From NCBI RefSeq assembly GCF_021025955.1, contig NZ_JAJNCL010000003.1:1-64000 (forward strand): a stretch of 64,000 bases of DNA, given 5' to 3'. Positions 54,956-64,000 of this stretch are shown in pieces (position 1 is the stretch's first letter; the number at the start of each line of letters is the position of its first letter). The DNA is from Rhodococcus qingshengii (GTDB lineage: Bacteria; Actinomycetota; Actinomycetes; Mycobacteriales; Mycobacteriaceae). Position numbers and translations under genes: made by a program. The notes under the pieces are model-generated. The model ran no database searches, was not told the origin of the DNA, and saw nothing but the letters and a program-made list of their open reading frames with translations.

Positions 54956-55107
54956 GACGGAAATGTTAGTCCGAGCGGCATGCTTCAAAACACAGTATTG
55001 CAGCGCAACACACGAGTTATCGCATGCAGTCGTTACGATCAGCTCAGCTAGATCACCGGATTCTCACATCGGCGAGGAGATCCCTGCGCCGACGGAAAGG
55101 ACGATCA

Positions 55108-56301
55108 GTGAGCGAGCAAGACAAGGGGACGTCCGTAGGGGTGCGAAAGCGCGACCGCGGCGAGATCATCGGGCAAGGGGGTATGTGGCTCGCGAAGTGG
55201 TCGTTGGTGTTGGCGTCGATTTCGCTGGGCGCCTGGATTTTCGGTTGGCTGATCGAAAAGCTCTGGGTCATCGTCCTGCCGGTGGCTCTGGCTATCGTTG
55301 TCGCGACAGTCATGTGGCCGCCGACCCGCGGCATGATCAAGCGCGGTATGCCACCGGCCGCGGCAGCCGGCATCACCCTGGTGCTCTCGATCGGAATCTT
55401 GGCCGGTGTGATCGCAGGCATCGTTCCTTCAGTGGTCAGCCAGGCCCCCGAGCTCGCGAACAAGACCACCGAGGGCATCAACCAGGTTCAGGACTGGCTC
55501 CAGGGTCCGCCGCTGAACCTGAAGGACGACCAGATCGACAACGCTGTCCACGCCGTCATCACCAAGGTGCAGGAAAGTGGAACCGCTATCGCTTCGGGCG
55601 TTTTCAGCGGTGTGAGCACGGCAAGCTCGTTGTTGGTCACGCTCGGTTTGGTCCTGATTCTCGCGTTCTTCTTCATCAAGGACGGACCGAGGTTCATCCC
55701 GTGGCTGCACGCTGTCGGCGGCGGCCGCGCCGGTCGGCATCTCGAAGAGGTCCTCACCCGCATGTGGGACACCCTCGGTGGATTCATCAGGACTCAAGCA
55801 CTGGTGAGCCTGATCGACGCGGTCTTCATCGGCGCCGGATTGCTGATCCTCGGGGTCCCGCTGGCACCGGTGCTGGCAATTCTCACGTTCATCGGTGGCT
55901 TCATCCCGATCGTCGGCGCGTTTGTCGCCGGCGCCCTGGCCGTGTTGGTTGCGCTGGTGGCCAACGGTCTCACCACCGCCATCATCGTGCTGATCATCAT
56001 CCTGGCCGTTCAGCAGATCGAAGGAAACGTCCTTCAGCCTGTGCTGCAGAGCAAGTCGATGAAACTCCACGCCGTCATCGTGCTGCTTGCCGTTGCCGCC
56101 GGTAGCTCGCTGTACGGCATCGTCGGTGCCTTCCTCGCAGTGCCCGTCGCCGCTGTGGCAGCAGTTGTCATCCGGTACATCGGAGAGCAGATCGACGAAC
56201 GCGCAAGCGACAACGAGCCGATGCCCGCCGGCGATGCGTCGGACATCCTCGAGGATCAAGACGACGACGCCGAGTCAGAGGTAGAGAACAAAAAGGCCTG
56301 A
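55108..56301 (+). CDS. AI-2E family transporter
   Basis: 397 residues with about eight transmembrane helices in the AI-2E/UPF0118 family pattern (FIKDGPRFIPWL; GGFIPIVGAFVAG; QQIEGNVLQPVLQSKSM). Members move peptides, ions or signalling molecules; the substrate here is unknown. GTG 55108 has AAAGGA 6 bases upstream. The acidic tail (EDQDDDAESEVEN) is cytoplasmic. Its stop abuts the sbcC stop, with no base between. Confidence 0.9.
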   Translation: MSEQDKGTSVGVRKRDRGEIIGQGGMWLAKWSLVLASISLGAWIFGWLIEKLWVIVLPVALAIVVATVMWPPTRGMIKRGMPPAAAAGITLVLSIGILAGVIAGIVPSVVSQAPELANKTTEGINQVQDWLQGPPLNLKDDQIDNAVHAVITKVQESGTAIASGVFSGVSTASSLLVTLGLVLILAFFFIKDGPRFIPWLHAVGGGRAGRHLEEVLTRMWDTLGGFIRTQALVSLIDAVFIGAGLLILGVPLAPVLAILTFIGGFIPIVGAFVAGALAVLVALVANGLTTAIIVLIIILAVQQIEGNVLQPVLQSKSMKLHAVIVLLAVAAGSSLYGIVGAFLAVPVAAVAAVVIRYIGEQIDERASDNEPMPAGDASDILEDQDDDAESEVENKKA

Positions 56302-59280
56302 TCAGCCCGCGATCACCTTCACCGAGGAGCCTGCACGTCCGCGAATGACGTGCAGGCGACTCGGGATTCGCTGCCTCATCTCGTCCACGTGACTGACGAT
56401 GCCCACCACTCGTCCTCCGTCGCGAAGCTCGTCCAACACAGCCATCACCGAGTCGAGGGTGTCGGCGTCGAGAGTGCCGAATCCTTCGTCGATGAACATC
56501 GTGTCGAGAACGATTCCACCCGACTCCGCCGCAACCACATCGGCGAGTCCGAGCGCCAAAGACAATGACGCCAAGAACGATTCACCACCGGAGAGCGTCT
56601 TCGCCGAGCGAACGACACCCGTGAAGTCGTCCCGGATGTCGAGTCCCAGACCGCCGCGGCGACCCCGAGATCCTGCCTCGTCACTGTGCACGAACTCGTA
56701 TCTGCCCCCGGACATCCGCTGCAGCCGAACCGATGCCGACACGGCGATCTCTTCCAACCGCGACGCGAGTACGTAGGCGCGCAGCGACATCTTGCGACTG
56801 TTCTGACCTTTGCCGGCGATCACGTCGGCAAGCGCCGCGAGTTCGTCGTGCAGTTCCCGCTCAGGTGCAACCGCCTCGTATGCCTTCTCGAGTTGTCCGC
56901 TGAACCGTTCGAGATCCGACACACGGTTCTCGGCCAGGGATGCGGCTGCAACAGCCGAGTTCACCACCTCGGCGCACTGAAGAGCGCGCTCACGAGGACC
57001 GTCGACGTCGACTGTCTCGATTTCGCCCACCGCAACGACGTCGGGGTCGTCGAGGACCGTCCGAGCGGCCACCTCGAGGTCACGCGCCTTGGCGAGTTCC
57101 GTTTCGATTGCGGCGATTCGTGCAGGCGATCTCACCCCTTCGATCGCAGCCTCGACCGAATCGAATCCGGCAGCGGCCGCCGCAGCGGCCAGTTTGGTCG
57201 ACAGTTCCGCCGATCGCGCCTGCGTACGAACGGCCTCGTCACGCTTCTCAGACGCCGCCGTGGCAGCGGAGGCAAGCCTTTCGAACCGCGAGCGCCGAGC
57301 AGCGATGGTCGAATCTTCTCCCACCGAGGCGACGATCGCAGCTCGAATCTGCTCGACCATGGCCGACAGTGTCGTCATACGCTCGGTCAGGGCCGCCAAT
57401 TCGGCCGTCAGAGAAGCGGATTCCTGTTGCAGCTCGCCGTCACGCTCGTTGAGGTGCGCGAGCTTATCGGCCAACACTCCAACCTGACCGGCAGCTCTAT
57501 TTGCCTCGTCGACGGAGTTCTGCGCCGCCGCGCGGAGCCTGTCGAGTTCTGTAATGTCTCCATCCCCACCGCGGGCGATCACCCGGTCGATGTCACGGTC
57601 GACGGCTACCTGGCGGTCGACTACCTTGCTCAGGGCTTTCTCGGCCCCACGCTCGGCTGCGGACGCGGCTTCCAGATCCGGCTCGGTGACCGTGACGACA
57701 TCCGACTGCGCCAGCGCAGGGTGTTCACGCGAACCACACACCTGGCATGCGTCACCGGGCGCGAGTGAACTCGCCAACTCCGCCGCCATGCCCTCGATAC
57801 GCTTCTGCACAAGATCGAGCCAGCGCCCGCGAGCCCTCTGATGGGCATCGCGCGCATCCAATACCTGCACACGAATCTTCTCGGATTGCGCACGCAGAGA
57901 GACGATTTCATGGGCCGCTGCCGCAGCATCCGACGCTCCTACGAGTGCCGCCTGGAGGCCGGGCAGAGTGGCATGCGCGCGTTGCGCGTCGTCCAATCTT
58001 TGGCCGGCCGCGCGTACCAGTTCTGGCAGTTCGGTGCGTTCAACCGCGATGGCAGCGATGCGCTCGGACAGGGCGTCTCGCCGAACTCCGAGTTTCTCGA
58101 TCTCGGCTTCCGCCGCATCGGCTCTGCGAGCGTCCTCCGCCATCGCGTCGAGACGAACGATCTCGTCACGCCATGTCCGGATCTGAGCTACGACGCGTTG
58201 ACGCGCATCGTCGGTGGGTGGCCACACTTCCGGCTCGAAAATCTCCGGCCCGCCCGTTGCCGAGTAGGTCGACATCGCGGTGTTCATCGATTCGAGCGAT
58301 GCGGCAAGACCCACGCGGGCCGTCTCTACATCGTCGGCGACAGCGGCTACCGGCACAGCCCGCTTGGCGGTCACGAGTTCGGCGCCGATCGCAAATCGGT
58401 GCGCGGCGCCCGTATTGAATGCTGCGAGTTCAGCGGTCGCACGATTGCGGCGAGCTAGCAACTCTGCGGTTCGCTGCGCTGCCGCGAACACCCGATTAGC
58501 CTCGGCTGCTGCATCTTTGGCGGTCACCAGCTCGGCGAGACTTGCGTCGCGGGTGTCCTGAGCCTCGGCCAGAAGTTTGCGCGACCATTCCAGTGGGTGC
58601 GCTTCGGCTCCAACCTCGAGTCCCGCCGCGGTCTCGACCTTGGCAAGCAGCAGTCGCACGGACTGCTCCCTGGCCGCGAGCGCGGTGGCACTTGCCTTTC
58701 GCTTGGCGTCGAACCATGCCTCGACGGAGACAAAACGCTTGGTGTCGAACAGACGCTCGAGCAGTTTGCCTCGCTCGTCGCTTTCGGCACGCAGGAATTT
58801 GGCGAACTCACCCTGCGGCAATAGCACCACCTGGAAGAACTGATCAGCGCTCATGCCCATGAGGCGGTTGATCTCGTCACCGATGTCAGGGATGCGCGAA
58901 AGATTCTCGCCGCGCCCGTCCAACCACGTCAGTGTGGCCTTGGCATTCTCGGTAATCGAACCGGTCCCGCGCTTCTTCGGACGCGAATACTCCGGACTGC
59001 GAACAAGTTTGATTCTGCGACCACTGATGGTCGCTTCGAGTTCCACGCGCGGCACCGAACCGGCCGGCGCGTGATCGGACAGCAATCGCTTGCCCTCGTT
59101 GCGTGCACCCGGAACCCGCCCGTACAGGGCGAACGCAACCGCGTCGAGGATTGTAGTCTTGCCTGCCCCGGTGTCACCGTGCAGAAGGAACAGCCCGTCT
59201 GCACCCAAACGGTCGAAGTCGACCTCGACCGTGTCGGCAAATGGTCCGAAAGAGCTGACTTGGAGTTTGTGCAGTCTCAC
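56302..59280 (-). CDS. sbcC: Exonuclease subunit SbcC
   Basis: 992 residues, an SMC/Rad50-type ATPase. Walker A is HGDTGAGKTTILDAV, the zinc-hook CxxC is CQVCGSREHP near residue 520, and the signature and Walker B are in LSGGESFLASLSLALGLADVV and DTMFIDEGFGTLD. Coiled coils flank the hook. With SbcD it cleaves hairpin and blocked DNA ends. It overlaps sbcD by 4 bases (GTGA). The gene follows sbcD as an operon. Confidence 0.95.
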   Translation of the reverse strand: MRLHKLQVSSFGPFADTVEVDFDRLGADGLFLLHGDTGAGKTTILDAVAFALYGRVPGARNEGKRLLSDHAPAGSVPRVELEATISGRRIKLVRSPEYSRPKKRGTGSITENAKATLTWLDGRGENLSRIPDIGDEINRLMGMSADQFFQVVLLPQGEFAKFLRAESDERGKLLERLFDTKRFVSVEAWFDAKRKASATALAAREQSVRLLLAKVETAAGLEVGAEAHPLEWSRKLLAEAQDTRDASLAELVTAKDAAAEANRVFAAAQRTAELLARRNRATAELAAFNTGAAHRFAIGAELVTAKRAVPVAAVADDVETARVGLAASLESMNTAMSTYSATGGPEIFEPEVWPPTDDARQRVVAQIRTWRDEIVRLDAMAEDARRADAAEAEIEKLGVRRDALSERIAAIAVERTELPELVRAAGQRLDDAQRAHATLPGLQAALVGASDAAAAAHEIVSLRAQSEKIRVQVLDARDAHQRARGRWLDLVQKRIEGMAAELASSLAPGDACQVCGSREHPALAQSDVVTVTEPDLEAASAAERGAEKALSKVVDRQVAVDRDIDRVIARGGDGDITELDRLRAAAQNSVDEANRAAGQVGVLADKLAHLNERDGELQQESASLTAELAALTERMTTLSAMVEQIRAAIVASVGEDSTIAARRSRFERLASAATAASEKRDEAVRTQARSAELSTKLAAAAAAAGFDSVEAAIEGVRSPARIAAIETELAKARDLEVAARTVLDDPDVVAVGEIETVDVDGPRERALQCAEVVNSAVAAASLAENRVSDLERFSGQLEKAYEAVAPERELHDELAALADVIAGKGQNSRKMSLRAYVLASRLEEIAVSASVRLQRMSGGRYEFVHSDEAGSRGRRGGLGLDIRDDFTGVVRSAKTLSGGESFLASLSLALGLADVVAAESGGIVLDTMFIDEGFGTLDADTLDSVMAVLDELRDGGRVVGIVSHVDEMRQRIPSRLHVIRGRAGSSVKVIAG

Positions 59281-60452
59281 GCGGTTTCACTCAGTTCTAC
59301 CGTGGACTCCTCGGCGCGCGCGGCAGCGCTGAGTGCTTCGGCCATCATCGCGGCTTCCCGCTCGGACGGGTCACTACGCACTGCAGAGACAAAGCCGCGG
59401 GCGATCTCCATGTCGGTTCGACCCCGAACCGCGTCGCGGTACTTGAGATCCGATTGTCCTTCCGGCCTTTGCCATTCGAGATGAACGGCAAACGGGAAAC
59501 GGGCCTGAAGTTGCCTCATGGCATCGACGGGACGGACCGGGTCGGTGAGCAATGCGGAGACATAGCACTGCTCAGAATCGGCATATTTCGACTCGGTGAG
59601 AAGCTCCTCGAGCGTTCCAGCCACCTGGCTCAGCCCCCGAATCACCGGGAGATCGAGGCGCTGCACCGACGACAAGCCGGCTGCGTCGAGCTCGATCAGG
59701 AGCGCGGCCTTACGGTGGCTGCGCTCACCGAACGAATACGGCAACGGTGAACCCGAGTATCGAACACTCTCCGAGAACATCTGCGGAGAATGCAGGTGTC
59801 CGAGGGCGACGTAGTCGACGCCGTCGAACTCGCCCACTGCGACGGTTTCCACTCCGCCGACCGAAATGGAGCGTTCCGATTCAGAGGCCTCACCGCCCAC
59901 GACGAAGGCATGGGCGAGCAATACCGATCGAGTCGACGGGTCGGCAGCCGTTCGCTCGGCGAGATCTCGCCGAACACGTGACATGGCCGCTCCGAGGATG
60001 TCGGAATGGGTACGAGCCCGGGGCACGTCCAACTCGACACGCGTGATCTCCGGCTCGAGATATGGAATCCCGTAAAACGCGACCGGCCCGAATTGATCGC
60101 TCAGCATCACCGGAGTACCGATCTGGCCGACGCGGGTGATCAAGTGCAATCCGCCGGCAGCGGCGAAGGATGCCCCGGCCCCGAGCCGCACCGCGGAATC
60201 GTGGTTGCCGGACGTGGCAACGATGACCGCTCCGGCAGCCCGGATCGCCTCGAAGCCTCGATTGCACACCGTGACCGCGTCGGAACTGGGAATGGAGCGG
60301 TCGTAGATGTCACCGGGCACGACCACGACGTCGACGCCGTGTTCGCGGACGGAATCCGCGATGGAACCGAGCACACTCGCCTGATCGGCCAACAGATCGA
60401 CGCCGTGAAAGGTGCGACCTATGTGCCAGTCGGAGGTGTGCAGAATCTTCAT
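59277..60452 (-). CDS. sbcD: Exonuclease subunit SbcD
   Basis: 391 residues, a calcineurin-like phosphoesterase (Mre11 type). Metal ligands are in HTSDWHIG, GDIYDRSIP, ATSGNHDS and YVALGHLHSPQ. It supplies the Mn-dependent nuclease of SbcCD. ATG 60452 starts MKILHTSDWHIG as in homologues; the extension to 60650 is not supported. It is divergent from the DUF6542-like gene. Confidence 0.95.
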   Translation of the reverse strand: MKILHTSDWHIGRTFHGVDLLADQASVLGSIADSVREHGVDVVVVPGDIYDRSIPSSDAVTVCNRGFEAIRAAGAVIVATSGNHDSAVRLGAGASFAAAGGLHLITRVGQIGTPVMLSDQFGPVAFYGIPYLEPEITRVELDVPRARTHSDILGAAMSRVRRDLAERTAADPSTRSVLLAHAFVVGGEASESERSISVGGVETVAVGEFDGVDYVALGHLHSPQMFSESVRYSGSPLPYSFGERSHRKAALLIELDAAGLSSVQRLDLPVIRGLSQVAGTLEELLTESKYADSEQCYVSALLTDPVRPVDAMRQLQARFPFAVHLEWQRPEGQSDLKYRDAVRGRTDMEIARGFVSAVRSDPSEREAAMMAEALSAAARAEESTVELSETA

Positions 60453-60669
60453 GAATCCGACGGTAGAGCAGCCCACCGACACCGCGGATCTCCCACGCTG
60501 ACGGCTTCGGCGGTGTGCCCCAACCCACGAGCGTCCGGTGACCCTGCACACAATCCGTCCGGTTCGTTTGACGAAGAACCCGAAACCATCGCGCCATCGC
60601 GCCGATAAATGCGCCAGCCACGACCCGCACAAACACGGCCGACAACGCAAGAACCGCTAATGTCGTTAT

Positions 60670-61659
60670 GTGTCTGCAACCCAACGTGCTCGCTCCGGGG
60701 TACCGCTGGACAAGCGATCGCTCATCGTGACCGTCCCCGGCCTGCCCTGGTGGGGAGTGATCCTGCTTGCTGCCGGCGTCACCGCCGTCGGCGTACTGAT
60801 CGATGCCACCGGAGGTGGCGGCGAGCTCACAGCGGTGTTCTCGACGTTCTACTTCCTGGGCTGTCTCTTTGCCGTGGTTGCCGCTTCGAACAAGGCTTTG
60901 TTCACCGCAATGGCCCAACCGCCTCTGCTGCTCTTCGCTGCGGTGCCGATCGGGCACACGCTCATCGGTAAGGACAACAGCACCGCATTGCGCGACATCG
61001 CGATCAACATCGCGTACCCGTTGGTCAACCGCTTTCCGATCATGTTGGCCGCAACCGTGGTCGTGCTGATCATCGGAGGCTTCCGATACTTCCTGCTCAA
61101 TCAGCGCCCCACAGGGCCTGTGCGCTCGACCCGCTCCCGCCGTTCGGCAACGTCAGCGTCTGCCACTCGAGACACATCCTCGGCGTCTGCCACTCGTAAC
61201 TCCTCCGCAGCTGCCACTCGAGACCCCGCGCCCGAGACCGGGCGTCGTCGCCGAGTGACCGAGGCACCCGTCTCCGAGCCCCCTCGTCGCCGTCCCCCCG
61301 AGGTGGACGAACAGTCCGCTTACCGAAGCACCCCCAGGCGCGAGCCGATCCAGGACGAGCGCCCGCTGCCGCCTCGGAGAAGCCCACTGCCACCCAGGGT
61401 CGATCGCACGCACCAACCGCCCACGCGTCGCCCTCAGCCGGACAGCAGACCGACAGCAGACGACGACTACCCGTCGTACGGTCGCCGCCGGGCGCCCGAG
61501 CCCACTCCGTCGCCCAGGCGTGAGGAGCGGATGGAGCCCTTCTTCGCTTCGGGTGACGACGTATCGCCGCCGCTGCCCCCTCGCCGCCGCCCACCTGGAG
61601 TCGATCTTCCGGCGTATCCGCCGCCGAGAGTTCGGTATCGCGATCGCGACGAGCCCTGA
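60670..61659 (+). CDS. Membrane protein with disordered Pro/Arg-rich tail, Rv1111c-like (DUF6542)
   Basis: 329 residues. Four transmembrane helices in residues 20-145 are followed by about 180 residues rich in Pro, Arg and Ser, with a repeated SASATRDTS/SASATRNSS/AAATRDP unit near 155-175. The position next to ispH matches Rv1111c of M. tuberculosis. The role is unknown. Start GTG 60670, with no strong ribosome-binding site. A bidirectional terminator follows. Confidence 0.78.
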   Translation: MSATQRARSGVPLDKRSLIVTVPGLPWWGVILLAAGVTAVGVLIDATGGGGELTAVFSTFYFLGCLFAVVAASNKALFTAMAQPPLLLFAAVPIGHTLIGKDNSTALRDIAINIAYPLVNRFPIMLAATVVVLIIGGFRYFLLNQRPTGPVRSTRSRRSATSASATRDTSSASATRNSSAAATRDPAPETGRRRRVTEAPVSEPPRRRPPEVDEQSAYRSTPRREPIQDERPLPPRRSPLPPRVDRTHQPPTRRPQPDSRPTADDDYPSYGRRRAPEPTPSPRREERMEPFFASGDDVSPPLPPRRRPPGVDLPAYPPPRVRYRDRDEP

Positions 61660-61677
61660 CAGACGAGCCCAGTACCA

Positions 61678-61721
61678 AAAAATGCGGGGCACATTCCAGA
61701 TGGAAGGTGCCCCGCATTTTT
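61678..61721. terminator. Bidirectional terminator between DUF6542 gene and ispH
   Basis: AAAAATGCGGGGCAC (61678-61692) and GTGCCCCGCATTTTT (61707-61721) are exact complements with an inner TTCC/GGAA stem. Poly-A on the left and poly-T on the right make it work on both strands, as suits the convergent genes. Confidence 0.93.
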
Positions 61722-61729
61722 GTGCTGTT

Positions 61730-62743
61730 TTACGACGTGCGCGCTGCCCGCAATTCACGGGGAAGAGCGAACACCAGAGTCTCGTTGGCTGTGGTGACGG
61801 GCTGAACGTCGTTGTATCCGTGCTCGGCCAAAAGTTCGATCACACCGCGCACGAGCACCTCGGGCACCGAAGCACCCGACGTGATGCCAACTGTCTGGAC
61901 ACCCTCGAGCCACGCGAGATCCACCTCACGGGCGTAGTCGACCAGGTACGACGCGGCAGCGCCCGCCCCGAGCGCAACCTCCACCAGGCGAACCGAGTTT
62001 GACGAGTTCCGTGAACCCACCACGATCACGAGATCACACTCGGGAGCCATCGCCTTGACCGCGACCTGCCGGTTCTGTGTGGCGTAGCAGATGTCGTCGG
62101 ACGGCGGGTCCTGCAGATTCGGGAAACGCTCACGCAGGCGTGCGACGGTCTGCATCGTTTCGTCGACGCTCAGAGTGGTCTGGGAAAGCCAGATGACCTT
62201 CGACTCGTCGCGAACCGTAACCGCGTCGACCGAATCCGGGCCGTCGACGATGGTGACGTGATCGGGAGCCTCACCTGCGGTGCCCTCGACCTCCTCGTGG
62301 CCTTCGTGGCCGATGAGCAGGATGTCGTAATCGTCGCGAGCGAACCGCTTCGCTTCTTGGTGCACCTTCGTGACCAAGGGGCACGTCGCGTCGATCGTGC
62401 GCAGGTTCCGCTCGGCAGCCGAGTCGTGGACGGCCGGCGACACACCGTGCGCCGAAAACACGAGCAACGATCCCTCGGGAACCTCGTCGGTTTCGTCGAC
62501 GAAGATCACGCCCTGATCTTCGAGCGTCTCGACGACGTGGCGATTGTGGACGATCTCCTTACGCACGTAGATGGGTGCGCCGTGCTTCTCGAGCGCCTTC
62601 TCGACGGTCTCGACCGCGCGGTCGACGCCGGCGCAGTAGCCGCGAGGCTCGGCGAGGAGCACGCGCTTGGCGCTGCCCTTGCGGGTGGACGGCGAATCAG
62701 CCGAGTGCGCGATACCGAGATTGAGAGGAACAGCCGAAGACAT
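61730..62743 (-). CDS. ispH: 4-hydroxy-3-methylbut-2-enyl diphosphate reductase IspH
   Basis: 337 residues. The three cluster cysteines are in [15 protein letters not shown] and [10 protein letters not shown]. Conserved HGV (SAHGVSP), GHEGHEE and SSNSVRL are present. It makes IPP and DMAPP in the last step of the MEP pathway. The gene corresponds to lytB2 (Rv1110) in position beside xseA. Start ATG 62743. Divergent from the Rv1109c-like gene. Confidence 0.97.
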
Positions 62744-62895
62744 GTGACCAGCCTACTGGCACCTCGAACGTGAGACACTCCGGCAAACATGAACACCTCG
62801 TTTCGCGCGCCGATCGAGGGGTGCGAAGTGAACGAGTACGGCCGTCACAGGCAAGTCGGCTACCGATTGTCGGTGCTTTGCGGCAAGCTGTGGGA

Positions 62896-63495
62896 ATGAT
62901 CCGACCACCGTTCGTGGCGCGCGTTGCCGCGGGACTCGCCGTCACCGCGATGGAAGAGGCAAAGAAGTTGCCCACCACCGCCGTCGCCCTGCCGATGACC
63001 GCCGTGAGCCAGATGCTGCAGACAAGCATGCGTGTGCAGCAGTCGATCACCTCGTTGGCAATCAAGGGCGATCAGGCATTTGCCCTGATCAACTGGTCTT
63101 CCGAAGACGAACAGCCCGAATGGGCAGTCTTCGACGAGGATGCCGACGCGCCTGCTGACTCGAACTCTTCCACTGGATCGACCTCGGCTGACACCCCGAC
63201 CAACGCCGGTCGCTTCGCGCTCTACTCGCTCGAGCCGACTGCCCCCATAGAGGAGCCCACACCCGGCGCCGAGTCCGAATCCGCAGCAGTTACGTCGGAC
63301 AAGCCTGCCGAAGAGCCCGAGATCGTCACCGAACTCGACTACCCCAACCTCACACTGGCACAGCTCCGTGCGCGCATCCGGACGCTCAGCATCGACGAGC
63401 TGACCGCCGTCCTGGATTACGAGAATGCGACGCTCGCCCGCGCACCGTTCCAGACCATGCTCGCCAACCGCATCACCACAGCCAAGGCAAAGTGA
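62896..63495 (+). CDS. Unknown conserved protein, Rv1109c-like
   Basis: 199 residues starting [20 protein letters not shown]. The middle is a low-complexity acidic Ser/Thr/Pro/Ala linker; the C-terminal 55 residues ([19 protein letters not shown], then [17 protein letters not shown]) form a compact helical domain. It lies between ispH and xseA as Rv1109c does in M. tuberculosis. Its stop overlaps xseA by 4 bases. Function unknown. The C-terminal domain may bind a partner in DNA repair, but this is only inferred from the coupling with xseA. Confidence 0.8.
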   Translation: MIRPPFVARVAAGLAVTAMEEAKKLPTTAVALPMTAVSQMLQTSMRVQQSITSLAIKGDQAFALINWSSEDEQPEWAVFDEDADAPADSNSSTGSTSADTPTNAGRFALYSLEPTAPIEEPTPGAESESAAVTSDKPAEEPEIVTELDYPNLTLAQLRARIRTLSIDELTAVLDYENATLARAPFQTMLANRITTAKAK

Positions 63496-64000
63496 CTTCC
63501 GCAACGCCCCCCGCTTCATCGCAGCGTTCGTCCGGCGCCAGTAGCGCTGAGCAGCCGTGGCCGGTCCGCACGGTTTCCGCCAAGGTAGCCGGCTGGATCG
63601 ATCGGCTCGGCAGCATCTGGGTCGAAGGTCAGATCACCCAGATCAACGCACGCCCCGGTACCCGAACGGCCTTTCTCGTTCTGCGCGATCCGTCGGCAGA
63701 CATGTCGCTGTCGATCACGTGCTCACCACAGTTGTTGCACAACTCTCCGGTGCCGTTGACCGAGGGCTCGCGTGTCGTGATGTTCGGCAAACTCTCGTTC
63801 TACACCGGACGCGGAACGGTGTCGTTGCGCGTCACCGAGATTCGCGCCGTGGGGATCGGTGAACTGCTGGCCCGCATCGAGAGACTGCGCGCCTTGCTCG
63901 CCGCCGAGGGCTTGTTCGATCCGCGGCTCAAACGGCCGCTTCCGTTTCTGCCCGGCACGATCGGCCTGATCACGGGCCGAGCAAGTGCGGCTGAGAAGGA
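63492..64000 (+). CDS. xseA: Exodeoxyribonuclease VII large subunit, N-terminal part (runs off the window)
   Basis: 169 residues visible. The N-terminal OB-fold ([29 protein letters not shown]; in parts) and the start of the catalytic domain ([21 protein letters not shown] at the edge) identify XseA. With XseB it digests single-stranded DNA. GTG 63492 overlaps the previous stop (GTGA). The remainder is outside. Confidence 0.95.
   Translation, partial: MTSATPPASSQRSSGASSAEQPWPVRTVSAKVAGWIDRLGSIWVEGQITQINARPGTRTAFLVLRDPSADMSLSITCSPQLLHNSPVPLTEGSRVVMFGKLSFYTGRGTVSLRVTEIRAVGIGELLARIERLRALLAAEGLFDPRLKRPLPFLPGTIGLITGRASAAEK

Overview
The window looks like chromosomal DNA from a high-GC, mycolic-acid-containing actinobacterium, most likely Rhodococcus (erythropolis/qingshengii-like). 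Reasons: a mycolyltransferase, the mycothiol gene mshB, the LpqW lipoprotein, F420 synthesis (fbiC), a wax-ester/DGAT acyltransferase, a Tat-exported Rv2525c-like protein, many GTG starts, and gene order that follows Mycobacterium tuberculosis in two blocks. No rRNA genes, insertion sequences or CRISPR arrays were seen.

Left part (1-21.7 kb): an ABC ATPase fragment; a DUF222/HNH gene with a LexA-like SOS box; a VWA lipoprotein-like membrane protein; fadD36; a rhomboid-like protein; dapC-fdxC; fbiC with a coupled unknown gene; two PH-domain membrane proteins; a HemD-like protein; an Rv1171-like protein, mshB and lpqW; typA; mutT2/phhB; and a secreted protein. This is largely the Rv1157c-Rv1178 neighbourhood.

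Middle part (21.7-43.8 kb): more accessory. It has a striking Ser-x-x triplet-repeat protein beside a MarR/MFS divergent pair with a palindromic operator, a guanine deaminase operon, an orphan siderophore-binding lipoprotein with an iron box, an intact mycolyltransferase directly after a decayed copy that lost its catalytic segment, and four tiny genes (26-43 codons) with good ribosome-binding sites. Two of these tiny genes sit just upstream of the mycolyltransferases, which recalls the PorA/PorH-type small O-mycolylated channel peptides of corynebacteria. Then come fumarase, Mug glycosylase, WS/DGAT, lactate dehydrogenase, a cutinase/LysB-like hydrolase and a glycerophosphodiesterase.

Accessory block (43.8-48.6 kb): CAGGTAC repeats, a small ORF, a structurally complete but aberrant tRNA-His(GTG), an RluA-type pseudouridine synthase, about 600 bp of gene-poor DNA, and a 651-residue unknown protein ending in a HEPN-type RNxxxH motif. 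It ends at a perfect 22-bp inverted repeat. This block is the best candidate for an undescribed (possibly anti-phage) function.

Right part (48.6-64 kb): conserved genes again: ychF, a dispanin-like protein, a GltB-like FMN protein, cstA-ybdD, a lipoprotein, an AI-2E-family permease, sbcCD, an Rv1111c-like protein, ispH, an Rv1109c-like protein and the start of xseA, matching the Rv1108c-Rv1112 neighbourhood.
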